A DNA stretch of 5,329 nucleotides from an uncultured Oscillospiraceae bacterium (lineage in GTDB: Bacteria > Bacillota > Clostridia > Oscillospirales > Oscillospiraceae). This document shows positions 1 to 5,329 of the stretch, in pieces (the first letter of the stretch is position 1; every line of letters begins with the position of its first letter). Where the stretch lies: contig CAJOCV010000128.1 in NCBI GenBank assembly GCA_905233785.1, positions 1-5,329 on the forward strand, read 5' to 3'. A program made the position numbers and the translations under genes. Under the pieces are notes generated by a model. The model worked only from the letters and a program-made list of their open reading frames with translations, made no database searches and was not told the origin of the DNA.

Positions 1-54
1 GTTCTGATTGCAGAACAGGATCCCGTCGCTGTCCAGACTGACAGCAGCTTCAAA

Positions 55-72
55 AAAGGAGAGAATACCGTG
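55..72 (+). promoter_or_regulatory. Ribosome binding site and GTG start of the GH120 gene
   Basis: AAAGGAGAG at 55-63 lies 8 nt (counted from the end of GGAG) before a GTG codon at 70. The reading frame stays open to the left edge of the window, so this site decides the start. The first residues from GTG (MKYFVNIKAAPDGDGS) line up with the N-terminus I recall for the GH120 founder XylC (MEYHVAKTGSDEGKGT), which supports GTG at 70. A stop codon of another frame (TGA, 71-73) overlaps the GTG, but that frame is open only back to position 8. I cannot identify an upstream gene in bases 1-69. Confidence 0.75.
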
Positions 73-2082
73 AAGTATTTCGTGAATATCAAAGCTGCGC
101 CGGACGGCGACGGAAGCAGAGAAAAACCCTTCCGGTCGATCAATGACGCCGCAAAGCTTGCCGTGCCCGGGGATGAGATTCTGGTTTTCCCCGGTGTCTA
201 TCGCGAGTCAGTGGAGCCGATCCATAGCGGAGCAGAGGATCAGCCGATCGTATACCGCAGCGTTGAGGTTCACAAGGCTGTGATTACCGGCGCAGAGTCT
301 TTGTCTGGCTGGTCAAAGGTTCAAGGCAGCGTGTGGACAGCGCGAGTGAGCAATTCGCTTTTCGTTGACCGCAACCCCTATACGACGCTTGTCTCCGGCG
401 ACTGGTTTGACGCGGGGCACGTTGCGCACCTGGGCGATGTGTATCTGAACGGAAAATCCCTGTATGAGGTGGCAAACAAAAAAGCGGTGTTCTCTCCAAA
501 GCCTTCCGCCGCGTCATGGGATCCCGATTTTTCGGTGTACGTCTGGTACACTGAGCAGGATGGGGACGATACCGTATTCTACGTGAACTTCCAGGGTGTC
601 GATCCGAATAGGGAAAACGTTGAAATCTCCGTGCGAAAAAACTGCTTTTATCCAACGGAAGAGGGCGTGAACTATATCACGTTGTCCGGCTTTACCGTGT
701 GCTGCGCCGCTACACAGTGGGCGCCGCCCACGGCCTACCAGGAGGGCATGGTCGGCCCGCATTGGTCGAAAGGCTGGGTCATCGAGGACTGCGAGATCTA
801 TGAATCCAAGTGCAGCGGCATCTCTCTGGGCAAATTTTTTCAGCCGGAGAACGACAACAAGTGGCTGAAGGGAAAAGTCAAAGACGGTACCCAAACCGAG
901 CGCGAGGTGATATGCCGAGCTGTGCGCGAGGGCTGGACAAAGGAGCGCATCGGCAGCCACACCGTGCGACACTGTGAGATCCATGACTGCGGCCAGGCAG
1001 GCATCGTCGGTCATCTTGGCTGTGTATTCTCACTGATCGAGGACAACCACATCTACCGCATCAACAACAAGCAGAATCTGGCCGGCGCGGAGATCGGCGG
1101 TATCAAGCTTCACGCCGCCATCGACACCGTCATTCGGCGGAACCATATCCATCACTGCACCCGCGGTTTGTGGCTGGACTGGCAGGCCCAGGGAACCCGG
1201 GCAAGTCAAAACCTGTTTCATGACAATTGCCTGCCCTTTGATTTTCTCATGAATCCCCAGGCCATGGGCGGCGTCGGCGAGGACATTTTCGTGGAGGTTT
1301 CCCATGGCCCCACGCTCATCGACAACAACATTCTACTTTCTCTGCGGGCCATGAAGCTCCCCACCCAGGGCGTTGCTGTCGTCCACAACCTGATCTGCGG
1401 CTCTCTGGCAGCCGTGGGACGCGGCGTTTCCAACGGGGCAAAGTCGCTGCCCTCGCCGCGCTACACGCCTTATCATGTGCCGCATCGGACCGAGATCGAG
1501 GGCTTCATGACGATCCTCCACGGGGATATGCGCTTCTATAACAACATCTTTGTGCAGCAAAAGGTTCCCCGCATGCTGAAAATGGCGGAGCTGGGCATGA
1601 AAGTAATGAGAAACGAATGGGAGGACATGAACATTACGGCGGGGCTTTTCCCCTATGATGGCTATCCTACCGAAGCTGAATGGCAAAAGCAGTTCGAAGG
1701 CTATTGCGGCATGGGTTCTCCTGCGAGTGACCGATATTATGATCACTTGCCCGTGTGGACAGGCGGCAACATCTACTGCAACGGAGCGAAACCCAGAAAG
1801 GGCGAGGTGGACGCCGTGTGCATCCGGGAACCTGTGGAGCTCCGCCTTTTGGAGCAGAATGGCTCCTGGAAGCTGCAAACGAATCTCTTTTCCCATCTGT
1901 CCGCCTCTGTCTGCACGCTCATCACCTCACAAACGCTGGGATGTGCATTTGAGCCGGAGCAGCCCTTTGAAAAACCCGACGGGACGCCAATCACGTTTGA
2001 TACGGATTATCACGGTGAGCAGAGAACCGGAAAGACGCTCCCCGGCCCTTTTGCGGTTCCGAAGCAAATCGTGCAGCTGTGA
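70..2082 (+). CDS. GH120-family beta-xylosidase (right-handed beta-helix glycoside hydrolase)
   Basis: A 670-residue protein predicted to release xylose from the non-reducing end of xylo-oligosaccharides. It has no signal peptide or membrane segment, so it should act in the cytosol on imported oligosaccharides. Residues 1-75 open a right-handed parallel beta-helix (pattern GDGSREKPFRSINDAAKLA, then PGDEILVFPGVYRE). About 76-200 fits the beta-sandwich inserted in the founder enzyme XylC of Thermoanaerobacterium saccharolyticum, and the helix resumes after about 200. Blocks recalled from XylC are strongly conserved: DVYLNG (123-128), WAPPTA (217-222), WSKGWVIED (232-240), GIKLHAAID (344-352), GLWLDWQAQGTR (366-377) and FVEVSHGP (407-414). 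The aspartate reported as nucleophile corresponds to Asp370 and the acid/base glutamate to Glu409. Glu341 matches a further conserved active-site glutamate. Between Asp370 and Glu409 there are 16 more residues than in XylC. The gene is convergent with the AraC regulator and followed by a strong terminator. The family call is firm; the exact substrate is inferred. Confidence 0.88.
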   Translation: MKYFVNIKAAPDGDGSREKPFRSINDAAKLAVPGDEILVFPGVYRESVEPIHSGAEDQPIVYRSVEVHKAVITGAESLSGWSKVQGSVWTARVSNSLFVDRNPYTTLVSGDWFDAGHVAHLGDVYLNGKSLYEVANKKAVFSPKPSAASWDPDFSVYVWYTEQDGDDTVFYVNFQGVDPNRENVEISVRKNCFYPTEEGVNYITLSGFTVCCAATQWAPPTAYQEGMVGPHWSKGWVIEDCEIYESKCSGISLGKFFQPENDNKWLKGKVKDGTQTEREVICRAVREGWTKERIGSHTVRHCEIHDCGQAGIVGHLGCVFSLIEDNHIYRINNKQNLAGAEIGGIKLHAAIDTVIRRNHIHHCTRGLWLDWQAQGTRASQNLFHDNCLPFDFLMNPQAMGGVGEDIFVEVSHGPTLIDNNILLSLRAMKLPTQGVAVVHNLICGSLAAVGRGVSNGAKSLPSPRYTPYHVPHRTEIEGFMTILHGDMRFYNNIFVQQKVPRMLKMAELGMKVMRNEWEDMNITAGLFPYDGYPTEAEWQKQFEGYCGMGSPASDRYYDHLPVWTGGNIYCNGAKPRKGEVDAVCIREPVELRLLEQNGSWKLQTNLFSHLSASVCTLITSQTLGCAFEPEQPFEKPDGTPITFDTDYHGEQRTGKTLPGPFAVPKQIVQL

Positions 2083-2122
2083 ACGCAGGCGGCGCATAGC
2101 CTGAAGCTATCATACAATAGAA

Positions 2123-2166
2123 AAGCCCGGAGGAGTGGTATTTCACCGCCTCCGGGCTTGCTTTTC
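2123..2166 (+). terminator. Bidirectional intrinsic terminator between GH120 and AraC genes
   Basis: An 11-bp perfect stem, AAGCCCGGAGG (2123-2133) with CCTCCGGGCTT (2149-2159), encloses a 15-nt loop that may add a small GTG/CAC inner stem. It begins 40 nt after the GH120 stop. On the plus strand it is followed by a short T-run (CTTTTC, 2161-2166). On the minus strand AAAA at 2121-2124 becomes TTTT immediately after the stem. It can therefore end both the GH120 transcript and that of the convergent regulator. Confidence 0.85.
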
Positions 2167-2370
2167 CACGAGTTCATATTAGAACCTCATAAAAACCTTT
2201 AAGGCAACACCGCACAATACGCCTGCGGCATCTTCCGGAAAAACCGCGCCCTGATTTCGTCACTTTTTCTTGCAATACACAAAGGATTCCTGCTCAATGA
2301 GTGCCATCATCAGAACTCGGTTTTTCTCGGAATCTGCTCTTGCCGCATTATGCAACGCGCTCAGCGGTTT
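2167..2370. repeat. Intergenic segment, candidate dispersed repeat or mobile-element remnant
   Basis: No gene is supported here. The core (about 2184-2349) begins with TTTAAGGCAACACCGCACAA (about 2200-2219), a sequence I associate from memory with recurrent intergenic repeats in Faecalibacterium-like genomes. Two stretches, TTCCGGAAAAACCG (2233-2246) and CGGTTTTTCTCGGAA (2318-2332), are near-perfect inverted copies about 70 bp apart and could fold together. On the minus strand, in frame with the AraC gene but beyond its TAA (2371-2373), 36 sense codons run to a TGA at 2260-2262. They include the protein-like stretch MMALIEQESFVYCKKK, starting from a double ATG at 2305-2310. No ribosome binding site precedes that ATG, so I read it as a remnant or repeat sequence rather than a gene. 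The segment would be transcribed as the 3' tail of the regulator mRNA. Confidence 0.4.
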
Positions 2371-3579
2371 TTATCCTTCGATCCCGTTTCTCTGCCGATA
2401 CTCCGTGGGAGTCATGCCGACGGCCTTCCGGAATTCCGCTGTAAAATAGCTTTGGGAGCTGAAGCCGAGGCTGTGACAGATGTTCTGGATCGAGTCGTTG
2501 CTGCTGAGGAGCGCGAGTTTGGCAAGCTCGATCCGACGTTGACGCAGATACTGCTGCATCGTCTGTCCGGTCTGCTTTTTGAACGCTCTGGCCAAATAGG
2601 AAACCGAGTAACCCATTTCATCCGCAATGTCCGGTATGCTCGGCGTATTCTCCAGGTGCGTGTCCAAATATTGGAACAGCTTTTGAAACAGGGGCGAAAC
2701 CCCTGCATAGCGGCAATCATGAACCCGCTGCACAAAGTCATCCTGCATCCTGCTGTTGATGCTTGCCACTTCCTCAAAGCTCCCGGCACTCTCTACACTG
2801 TTGATATACCGGTCGCTGAGCGTGTAGGCGAGCTCCGGCGAGAGCCCTCCGCGGATCGCCGCCCGGGCGCAGAGCGATGTAAAAATGATGATAGAGTTTT
2901 TGATGTGCCGGAGGGTATCTCCGCCGCCGAGCGGTACCATCTGCCCGCGTCCGACAAGCTGCCCGGCGCGTTTGCGATAGTCCAGATTTCCCTCTTCGAT
3001 CAGCCGCAGAAGCTCCTGCTCCATGGCCCAGGTGCCATGGGAGGAGATTGGCTGCTGCTTTTCCTGCGTTTCGGGAGCGGCGGTCTTACGATCCACAAAA
3101 TGGAAGCTGCCGGAGTCCAAATGCTGGCCACAGAGGCTGTAGTGGAGCATGAGGCCGTAGTCCATCCAACGGTTGATGGGAAACATGGGCAGCGCGGAGA
3201 GCTGCCCGACCAGTTCCCGCTTTTCGCCGCCGGAAATTCCAAGCTCAGAAACCGAGGCTTCCAGCCGATTCATGGAGACATCCTCGATAAACACCGGACC
3301 GATCAGATGAAACGCGAGGAGTTCGCCCTCCTCCTTCTCAAAATCCAGGATCCACAGAAGCTCGGCGCAGCCGGTGATTACCACGGGGAGCTGTTCGTCT
3401 GCCAAAGAAGAAAAGAAGAATGGGGTGTCCTCATTCAAATTCAGCAATGCCGGGACATGCTGCGAAAAAGGGCAGTTTGTTTCGATAGGCTGTAAGGACG
3501 GATCGAAAACCGTGTGGTATAGCGCGTGACCGCAGCCGATCAGTTCATAGAAGAACGCAAGCTTTTGGTGAAGATTCAT
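2371..3579 (-). CDS. AraC/XylS-family transcriptional regulator
   Basis: A 402-residue regulator. The C-terminal 105 residues form a complete AraC DNA-binding domain (about 301-398). The first helix-turn-helix is around 314-338 (IPDIADEMGYSVSYLARAFK). The second is around 363-395 and ends in the family signature GFSSQSYFTAEFRKAVGMTP followed by TEYR. The N-terminal about 220 residues have no recognisable cupin pattern and are probably a sensor for sugar or another ligand. A middle block (about 220-260, with AAIRGGLSPELAYTLSDRYI) is of a kind found in many clostridial AraC regulators near sugar transporters. It is divergent from the transporter across a 167-bp regulatory gap and convergent with GH120. 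The ATG at 3579 is preceded by a Shine-Dalgarno sequence. The natural target is the adjacent transporter-GH2 operon, with probable autoregulation. The DNA-binding class is certain; effector and target are inferred. Confidence 0.92.
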   Translation of the reverse strand: MNLHQKLAFFYELIGCGHALYHTVFDPSLQPIETNCPFSQHVPALLNLNEDTPFFFSSLADEQLPVVITGCAELLWILDFEKEEGELLAFHLIGPVFIEDVSMNRLEASVSELGISGGEKRELVGQLSALPMFPINRWMDYGLMLHYSLCGQHLDSGSFHFVDRKTAAPETQEKQQPISSHGTWAMEQELLRLIEEGNLDYRKRAGQLVGRGQMVPLGGGDTLRHIKNSIIIFTSLCARAAIRGGLSPELAYTLSDRYINSVESAGSFEEVASINSRMQDDFVQRVHDCRYAGVSPLFQKLFQYLDTHLENTPSIPDIADEMGYSVSYLARAFKKQTGQTMQQYLRQRRIELAKLALLSSNDSIQNICHSLGFSSQSYFTAEFRKAVGMTPTEYRQRNGIEG

Positions 3580-3598
3580 AGTTTCGAGGCCACCTTTT
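3577..3598 (-). promoter_or_regulatory. Ribosome binding site and ATG start of the AraC gene
   Basis: Read on the minus strand, AAAAAGGTGG ends at 3590, 10 nt before the ATG at 3579. This supports that ATG as the true start. No better upstream in-frame start is apparent. Confidence 0.65.
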
Positions 3599-3626
3599 TG
3601 TGTACTAAAGCGAAAAAATCATTTAG

Positions 3627-3655
3627 GGCAGATAAAAGATGAAATAGGCAGATTA
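3627..3655. promoter_or_regulatory. Candidate AraC-type operator: GGCAGAT direct repeat, 20-bp period
   Basis: GGCAGATAA at 3627-3635 and GGCAGATTA at 3647-3655 match at 8 of 9 positions and start exactly 20 bp apart, close to two DNA turns. This is the classic arrangement for two subunits of an AraC-family activator. The pair lies centred at roughly -65 and -45 relative to the inferred transporter start site, just upstream of its poor -35 region. It also falls in the first bases transcribed from the inferred regulator promoter. This layout predicts activation of the transporter and repression of the regulator. The repeat is seen directly; its role is inferred. Confidence 0.55.
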
Positions 3656-3684
3656 ATTATAACGCTTTTTTCGTTCTTTTGCTA
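3656..3684 (-). promoter_or_regulatory. Predicted promoter of the AraC gene
   Basis: On the minus strand a perfect -10 hexamer, TATAAT, occupies 3661-3656. The hexamer 17 bp upstream is only TAGCAA (3684-3679), a poor -35. Transcription would begin near 3649, leaving a leader of about 70 nt that contains the GGCAGAT repeats. The weak -35 overlaps the -10 of the opposing transporter promoter. Confidence 0.5.
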
Positions 3685-3688
3685 TAGT
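3680..3688 (+). promoter_or_regulatory. Extended -10 promoter of the transporter operon
   Basis: TGCTATAGT at 3680-3688 is an extended -10 element (TGn followed by TATAGT, 5 of 6 to consensus). No acceptable -35 hexamer is found 16-18 bp upstream, which fits a promoter that needs an activator. The predicted start site is near 3695, giving a leader of about 50 nt before the ATG at 3747. Confidence 0.5.
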
Positions 3689-3730
3689 AAAATCAGCAAA
3701 ACAAAAAAACGGTTTAACAAATATTGAAAC

Positions 3731-3749
3731 AGGGAGGAAGAACACTATG
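3731..3749 (+). promoter_or_regulatory. Ribosome binding site and ATG start of the transporter
   Basis: AGGGAGG at 3731-3737 is followed after 9 nt by ATG at 3747. It is a strong Shine-Dalgarno sequence and fixes the start. Confidence 0.8.
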
Positions 3750-5015
3750 GCAAAAAAAGAACGGCTCAATGAAAAAGGCGTTCCGTTTGGCGCGAGACAG
3801 CGGATGCCGATCTGGTACGGCGCGGTCTGGTCCACCCGCGGCATTGCGGCGGCCATCAACGTGGTGCTGGTCGTCTACGTCACCTTTTACAGCACAGACC
3901 TTCTCGGCCTGAATCCCGCCATCATCGGCGGCATCCTGCTGGCGTCCCGCATCATCGACGCCTTCACGGATCTGGGCTTCGGCTACATTCTGGATAAGAC
4001 GCACACCCGCTGGGGCAAGGCGCGCCCCTACGAGGTCTTCATCATTTTAGAGTGGCTCTTTACGATCCTTCTGTTCAACACCCCGCAGCACGCGAGCCAG
4101 GCGGTTCAGTATGTCTGGATCGGCTTCATGTACATTATGATCAACGCGATCTGCGCTACGGCTCTCGGCGGTATCGACTCGGTGTATCTGGCCCGTGCCT
4201 TTACCACTGAGCAAAATCAGATCAAAGCCATCTCCATCAACGGCGCCATCGTCATGATCTGCTCCATCGCGTTCAACATCGTGTTCCCCGGCTTCCTCGC
4301 CGCCGGCGGCAAGACGCTCTCCGGCTGGAGCAGCATGGTCATCTCTCTCGGCGTTGTGATGGCGGTCCTCGGCATCCTGCGCTTTCTCTTCTGCAAGGAG
4401 ATCGTGAAGGACGAGGCGAACGAGGACGGCAAGCGCACCACCAATGATCTCACCATGAAGGAATCGCTGTCCGCCATCGCGAAGAACAAGTATCTCTTTA
4501 TCATCGTCGGCCTGATGCTCATCACCTTTATTGTGAACAACATGCAGAGCGCCACGACCTATTACTTCAAGTACGTCTACGGTGACGTGAGCACGCAGGG
4601 CACCGTCGCCATCACGACGCTGATCGTAGTTCCCGCCCTGATCGTGTTCCCGGCGCTCGCCAAGAAGTTCGGCACGACAAAGCTGCTGCAGGTCTGCAGC
4701 GGGATCGGTATCGCGGGCATCGCCATCCGCAGCCTCGGCGGCACCAATCTTGTCACGCTCATCATCGGCGGCATCCTCTTCGGCCTTGGCACCATGCCCA
4801 TCTCCCTGATGATCAACACCTACCTGATCGACTGCATGGATTACGGCGAATGGAAGACCGGCGTGCGTGTGGAGGGGCTGGTTGCCTCCATCGCCAACTT
4901 CGCCTCCAAGGTCGGCGCGGGCGTCGCCTCCGGTCTCACGGGTCTTGTCATGGGGCTTGCGGGTTATGACGGACTGGCCGAGGGATCGTGTTCCTGTACA
5001 ACTACATGCCCCTGA
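3747..5015 (+). CDS. GPH-family sugar:cation symporter, frame broken near the C-terminus
   Basis: The open frame encodes 422 residues of a glycoside-pentoside-hexuronide:cation symporter (MelB/XynP-like, MFS fold, inner membrane) that would import a sugar or oligosaccharide with Na+ or H+. Hydrophobic segments lie at about 25-50, 57-80, 94-111, 120-142, 163-184, 194-215, 249-265, 286-303, 315-330, 335-358 and 379-404, so eleven of the usual twelve are in frame. The family signature ASRIIDAFTDLGFGYILDKT with downstream RWGKARPY spans 66-94. Asp71 and Asp75 match the cation-site aspartates of MelB (Asp55 and Asp59). DYGEWKTGVRVEG (365-377) is the second conserved block. After Glu412 the frame runs into ten unnatural residues (GSCSCTTTCP) and stops. 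The expected helix XII and tail continue in another frame to 5125. It lies 174 nt upstream of the GH2 start, probably in one operon. Family assignment is firm; substrate is inferred from neighbours. Confidence 0.88.
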   Translation: MAKKERLNEKGVPFGARQRMPIWYGAVWSTRGIAAAINVVLVVYVTFYSTDLLGLNPAIIGGILLASRIIDAFTDLGFGYILDKTHTRWGKARPYEVFIILEWLFTILLFNTPQHASQAVQYVWIGFMYIMINAICATALGGIDSVYLARAFTTEQNQIKAISINGAIVMICSIAFNIVFPGFLAAGGKTLSGWSSMVISLGVVMAVLGILRFLFCKEIVKDEANEDGKRTTNDLTMKESLSAIAKNKYLFIIVGLMLITFIVNNMQSATTYYFKYVYGDVSTQGTVAITTLIVVPALIVFPALAKKFGTTKLLQVCSGIGIAGIAIRSLGGTNLVTLIIGGILFGLGTMPISLMINTYLIDCMDYGEWKTGVRVEGLVASIANFASKVGAGVASGLTGLVMGLAGYDGLAEGSCSCTTTCP

Positions 5016-5125
5016 TCCTCTTTGGCGTCATGCTCATTCTGAGCCTGATGTACAAGGTGGACAGCATCCGCCCGCAGATGAACGCGGATCTGGCCGCCAA
5101 GCACGGTGAAGCCAAAGCTGAATAA
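4982..5125 (+). pseudogene. Out-of-frame C-terminal end of the GPH symporter
   Basis: From ATC at 4985 to the TAA at 5123-5125 a different frame encodes 46 residues. They start IVFLYNYMPLILFGVMLILS, a typical last transmembrane helix, and end in a charged tail, KHGEAKAE. Joining this to Glu412 by a -1 shift at GGG (4982-4984) gives about 459 residues, a normal GPH length. From the Gly-Tyr at 406-407 to the Pro of helix XII, however, only 14 residues remain, against 21 in the E. coli MelB sequence I recall. The lesion is therefore probably a deletion of about 20-30 bp with length 3n+1, rather than one missing base. No X-XXY-YYZ slippery heptamer is visible, so programmed frameshifting is unlikely. 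An assembly error is possible. Confidence 0.75.
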
Positions 5126-5138
5126 TTCTTGACACCGC

Positions 5139-5175
5139 GGAGGCGGCGGCTGAGCCGCCGCCTTCCTATGTTTTT
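5139..5175 (+). terminator. GC-rich hairpin with T-run between transporter and GH2 gene
   Basis: AGGCGGCGGC (5141-5150) pairs perfectly with GCCGCCGCCT (5154-5163) around a 3-nt TGA loop. One G-T and one G-C pair extend the stem to 5139/5165. A TTTTT run follows at 5171-5175, five bases beyond the extended stem, which is too far for an ideal terminator. It starts 13 nt after the restored transporter stop. It may be a leaky terminator or an mRNA-stabilising element that lowers GH2 expression relative to the transporter. Confidence 0.5.
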
Positions 5176-5176
5176 G

Positions 5177-5192
5177 AAGGAGAGATCGTATG
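5177..5192 (+). promoter_or_regulatory. Ribosome binding site and ATG start of the GH2 gene
   Basis: AAGGAGAG at 5177-5184 contains a GGAG whose last base is 7 nt before the ATG at 5190. It resembles the site in front of the GH120 gene. The T-run of the preceding hairpin ends just upstream of it. Confidence 0.75.
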
Positions 5193-5329
5193 AAAAAAAT
5201 AACTTTTAATGAACACTGGACGGTAAACAGCAAGCCCGTCACCCTGCCGCACGACGCGCAGATCCGCGAGAAGCGCGGGGCGGACGTGTCCAACGGCGGC
5301 CACGGCTATTTCCCCGGCGGCCTCTACAC
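5190..5329 (+). CDS. Glycoside hydrolase family 2 protein, N-terminal fragment (cut by window end)
   Basis: The first 46 codons of a gene that runs off the window. The peptide starts MKKITFNEHWTVN and contains VTLPHDAQIREKR, then NGGHGYFPGGLY. The LPHDA block followed by a Gly-rich GYFPGGLY block is typical of the N-terminal sugar-binding (jelly-roll) domain of GH2 beta-galactosidase/beta-glucuronidase-type enzymes. The catalytic domain is outside the window, so the sugar specificity cannot be stated. No signal peptide is visible, so the enzyme should be cytosolic and act on sugars imported by the adjacent symporter. It probably shares the transporter's promoter, since no separate promoter is apparent in the 64-nt gap after position 5125. 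Confidence 0.8.
   Translation, partial: MKKITFNEHWTVNSKPVTLPHDAQIREKRGADVSNGGHGYFPGGLY

Noticed and set aside
284..1896. Several minus-strand open frames of 70-190 codons opposite the GH120 gene, and plus-strand frames at 1655-2104 and 1755-1952
   Set aside because: All lie inside the GH120 gene, have low-complexity or Arg/Pro/His-rich composition, and lack start signals. They are by-products of GC-rich coding sequence.
2350..3495. A long plus-strand open frame (381 codons) opposite the AraC gene
   Set aside because: It is an exact antisense shadow of the regulator, whose complete AraC domain is unmistakable. It has no ribosome binding site and no recognisable domain.
3661..3675. Short inverted repeat AACG-N7-CGTT in the divergent gap
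   Set aside because: The arms are only 4 bp around a T-run, which is expected by chance in AT-rich DNA. The GGCAGAT direct repeat is a better operator candidate.
3705..3720. Possible CcpA (cre) site, AAAAAACGGTTTAACA, before the transporter
   Set aside because: It lacks the leading TG and one key C of the consensus and lies in an A-rich tract, so the match is too weak to call.
4978..4990. Programmed -1 ribosomal frameshift in the transporter
   Set aside because: There is no slippery heptamer at the junction (GCCGAGGGATC), the family is not known for recoding, and the shortened loop suggests a deletion instead.
1..5329. CRISPR array, tRNA/rRNA genes, riboswitch, phage or toxin-antitoxin genes
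   Set aside because: No regularly spaced repeats, no tRNA-like cloverleaf and no matching protein motifs were seen on either strand.

Overview
The window holds part of a carbohydrate-utilisation locus from what looks like a Gram-positive gut Clostridium relative (Oscillospiraceae/Ruminococcaceae, possibly near Faecalibacterium). This taxonomy is an inference from strong AGGAG-type ribosome binding sites, GC-rich genes separated by an AT-rich promoter region, the protein families present, and an intergenic segment that resembles short repeats I associate with that group. It was not tested by any search.

Layout: (1) 70-2082, plus strand, a GTG-started cytoplasmic glycoside hydrolase of family GH120 (beta-xylosidase type) with both catalytic carboxylates present. 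(2) 2123-2166, a strong hairpin that can terminate transcription from both sides. (3) About 2184-2349, an intergenic segment that looks like a repeat or element remnant. (4) 2371-3579, minus strand, an AraC-family regulator convergent with GH120. (5) 3580-3746, an AT-rich divergent regulatory region with back-to-back overlapping promoters and a GGCAGAT direct repeat at 20-bp spacing, a good candidate AraC-type operator. (6) 3747-5015, plus strand, a GPH-family sugar:cation symporter. Its reading frame breaks at about 4982, and the genuine last transmembrane segment and tail lie out of frame at 4985-5125. (7) 5139-5175, a GC-rich hairpin plus T-run between transporter and next gene. (8) 5190 to the window end, the start of a GH2-type glycosidase.

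Likely working model (inference): the symporter imports xylan- or arabinoxylan-derived oligosaccharides or glycosides. The GH120 and GH2 enzymes, neither with a visible signal peptide, cleave them inside the cell. The AraC regulator senses the sugar, activates the transporter-GH2 operon and represses itself through the shared operator. The broken transporter means the locus may be decaying in this strain, or that the assembly has an error or small deletion at that point.
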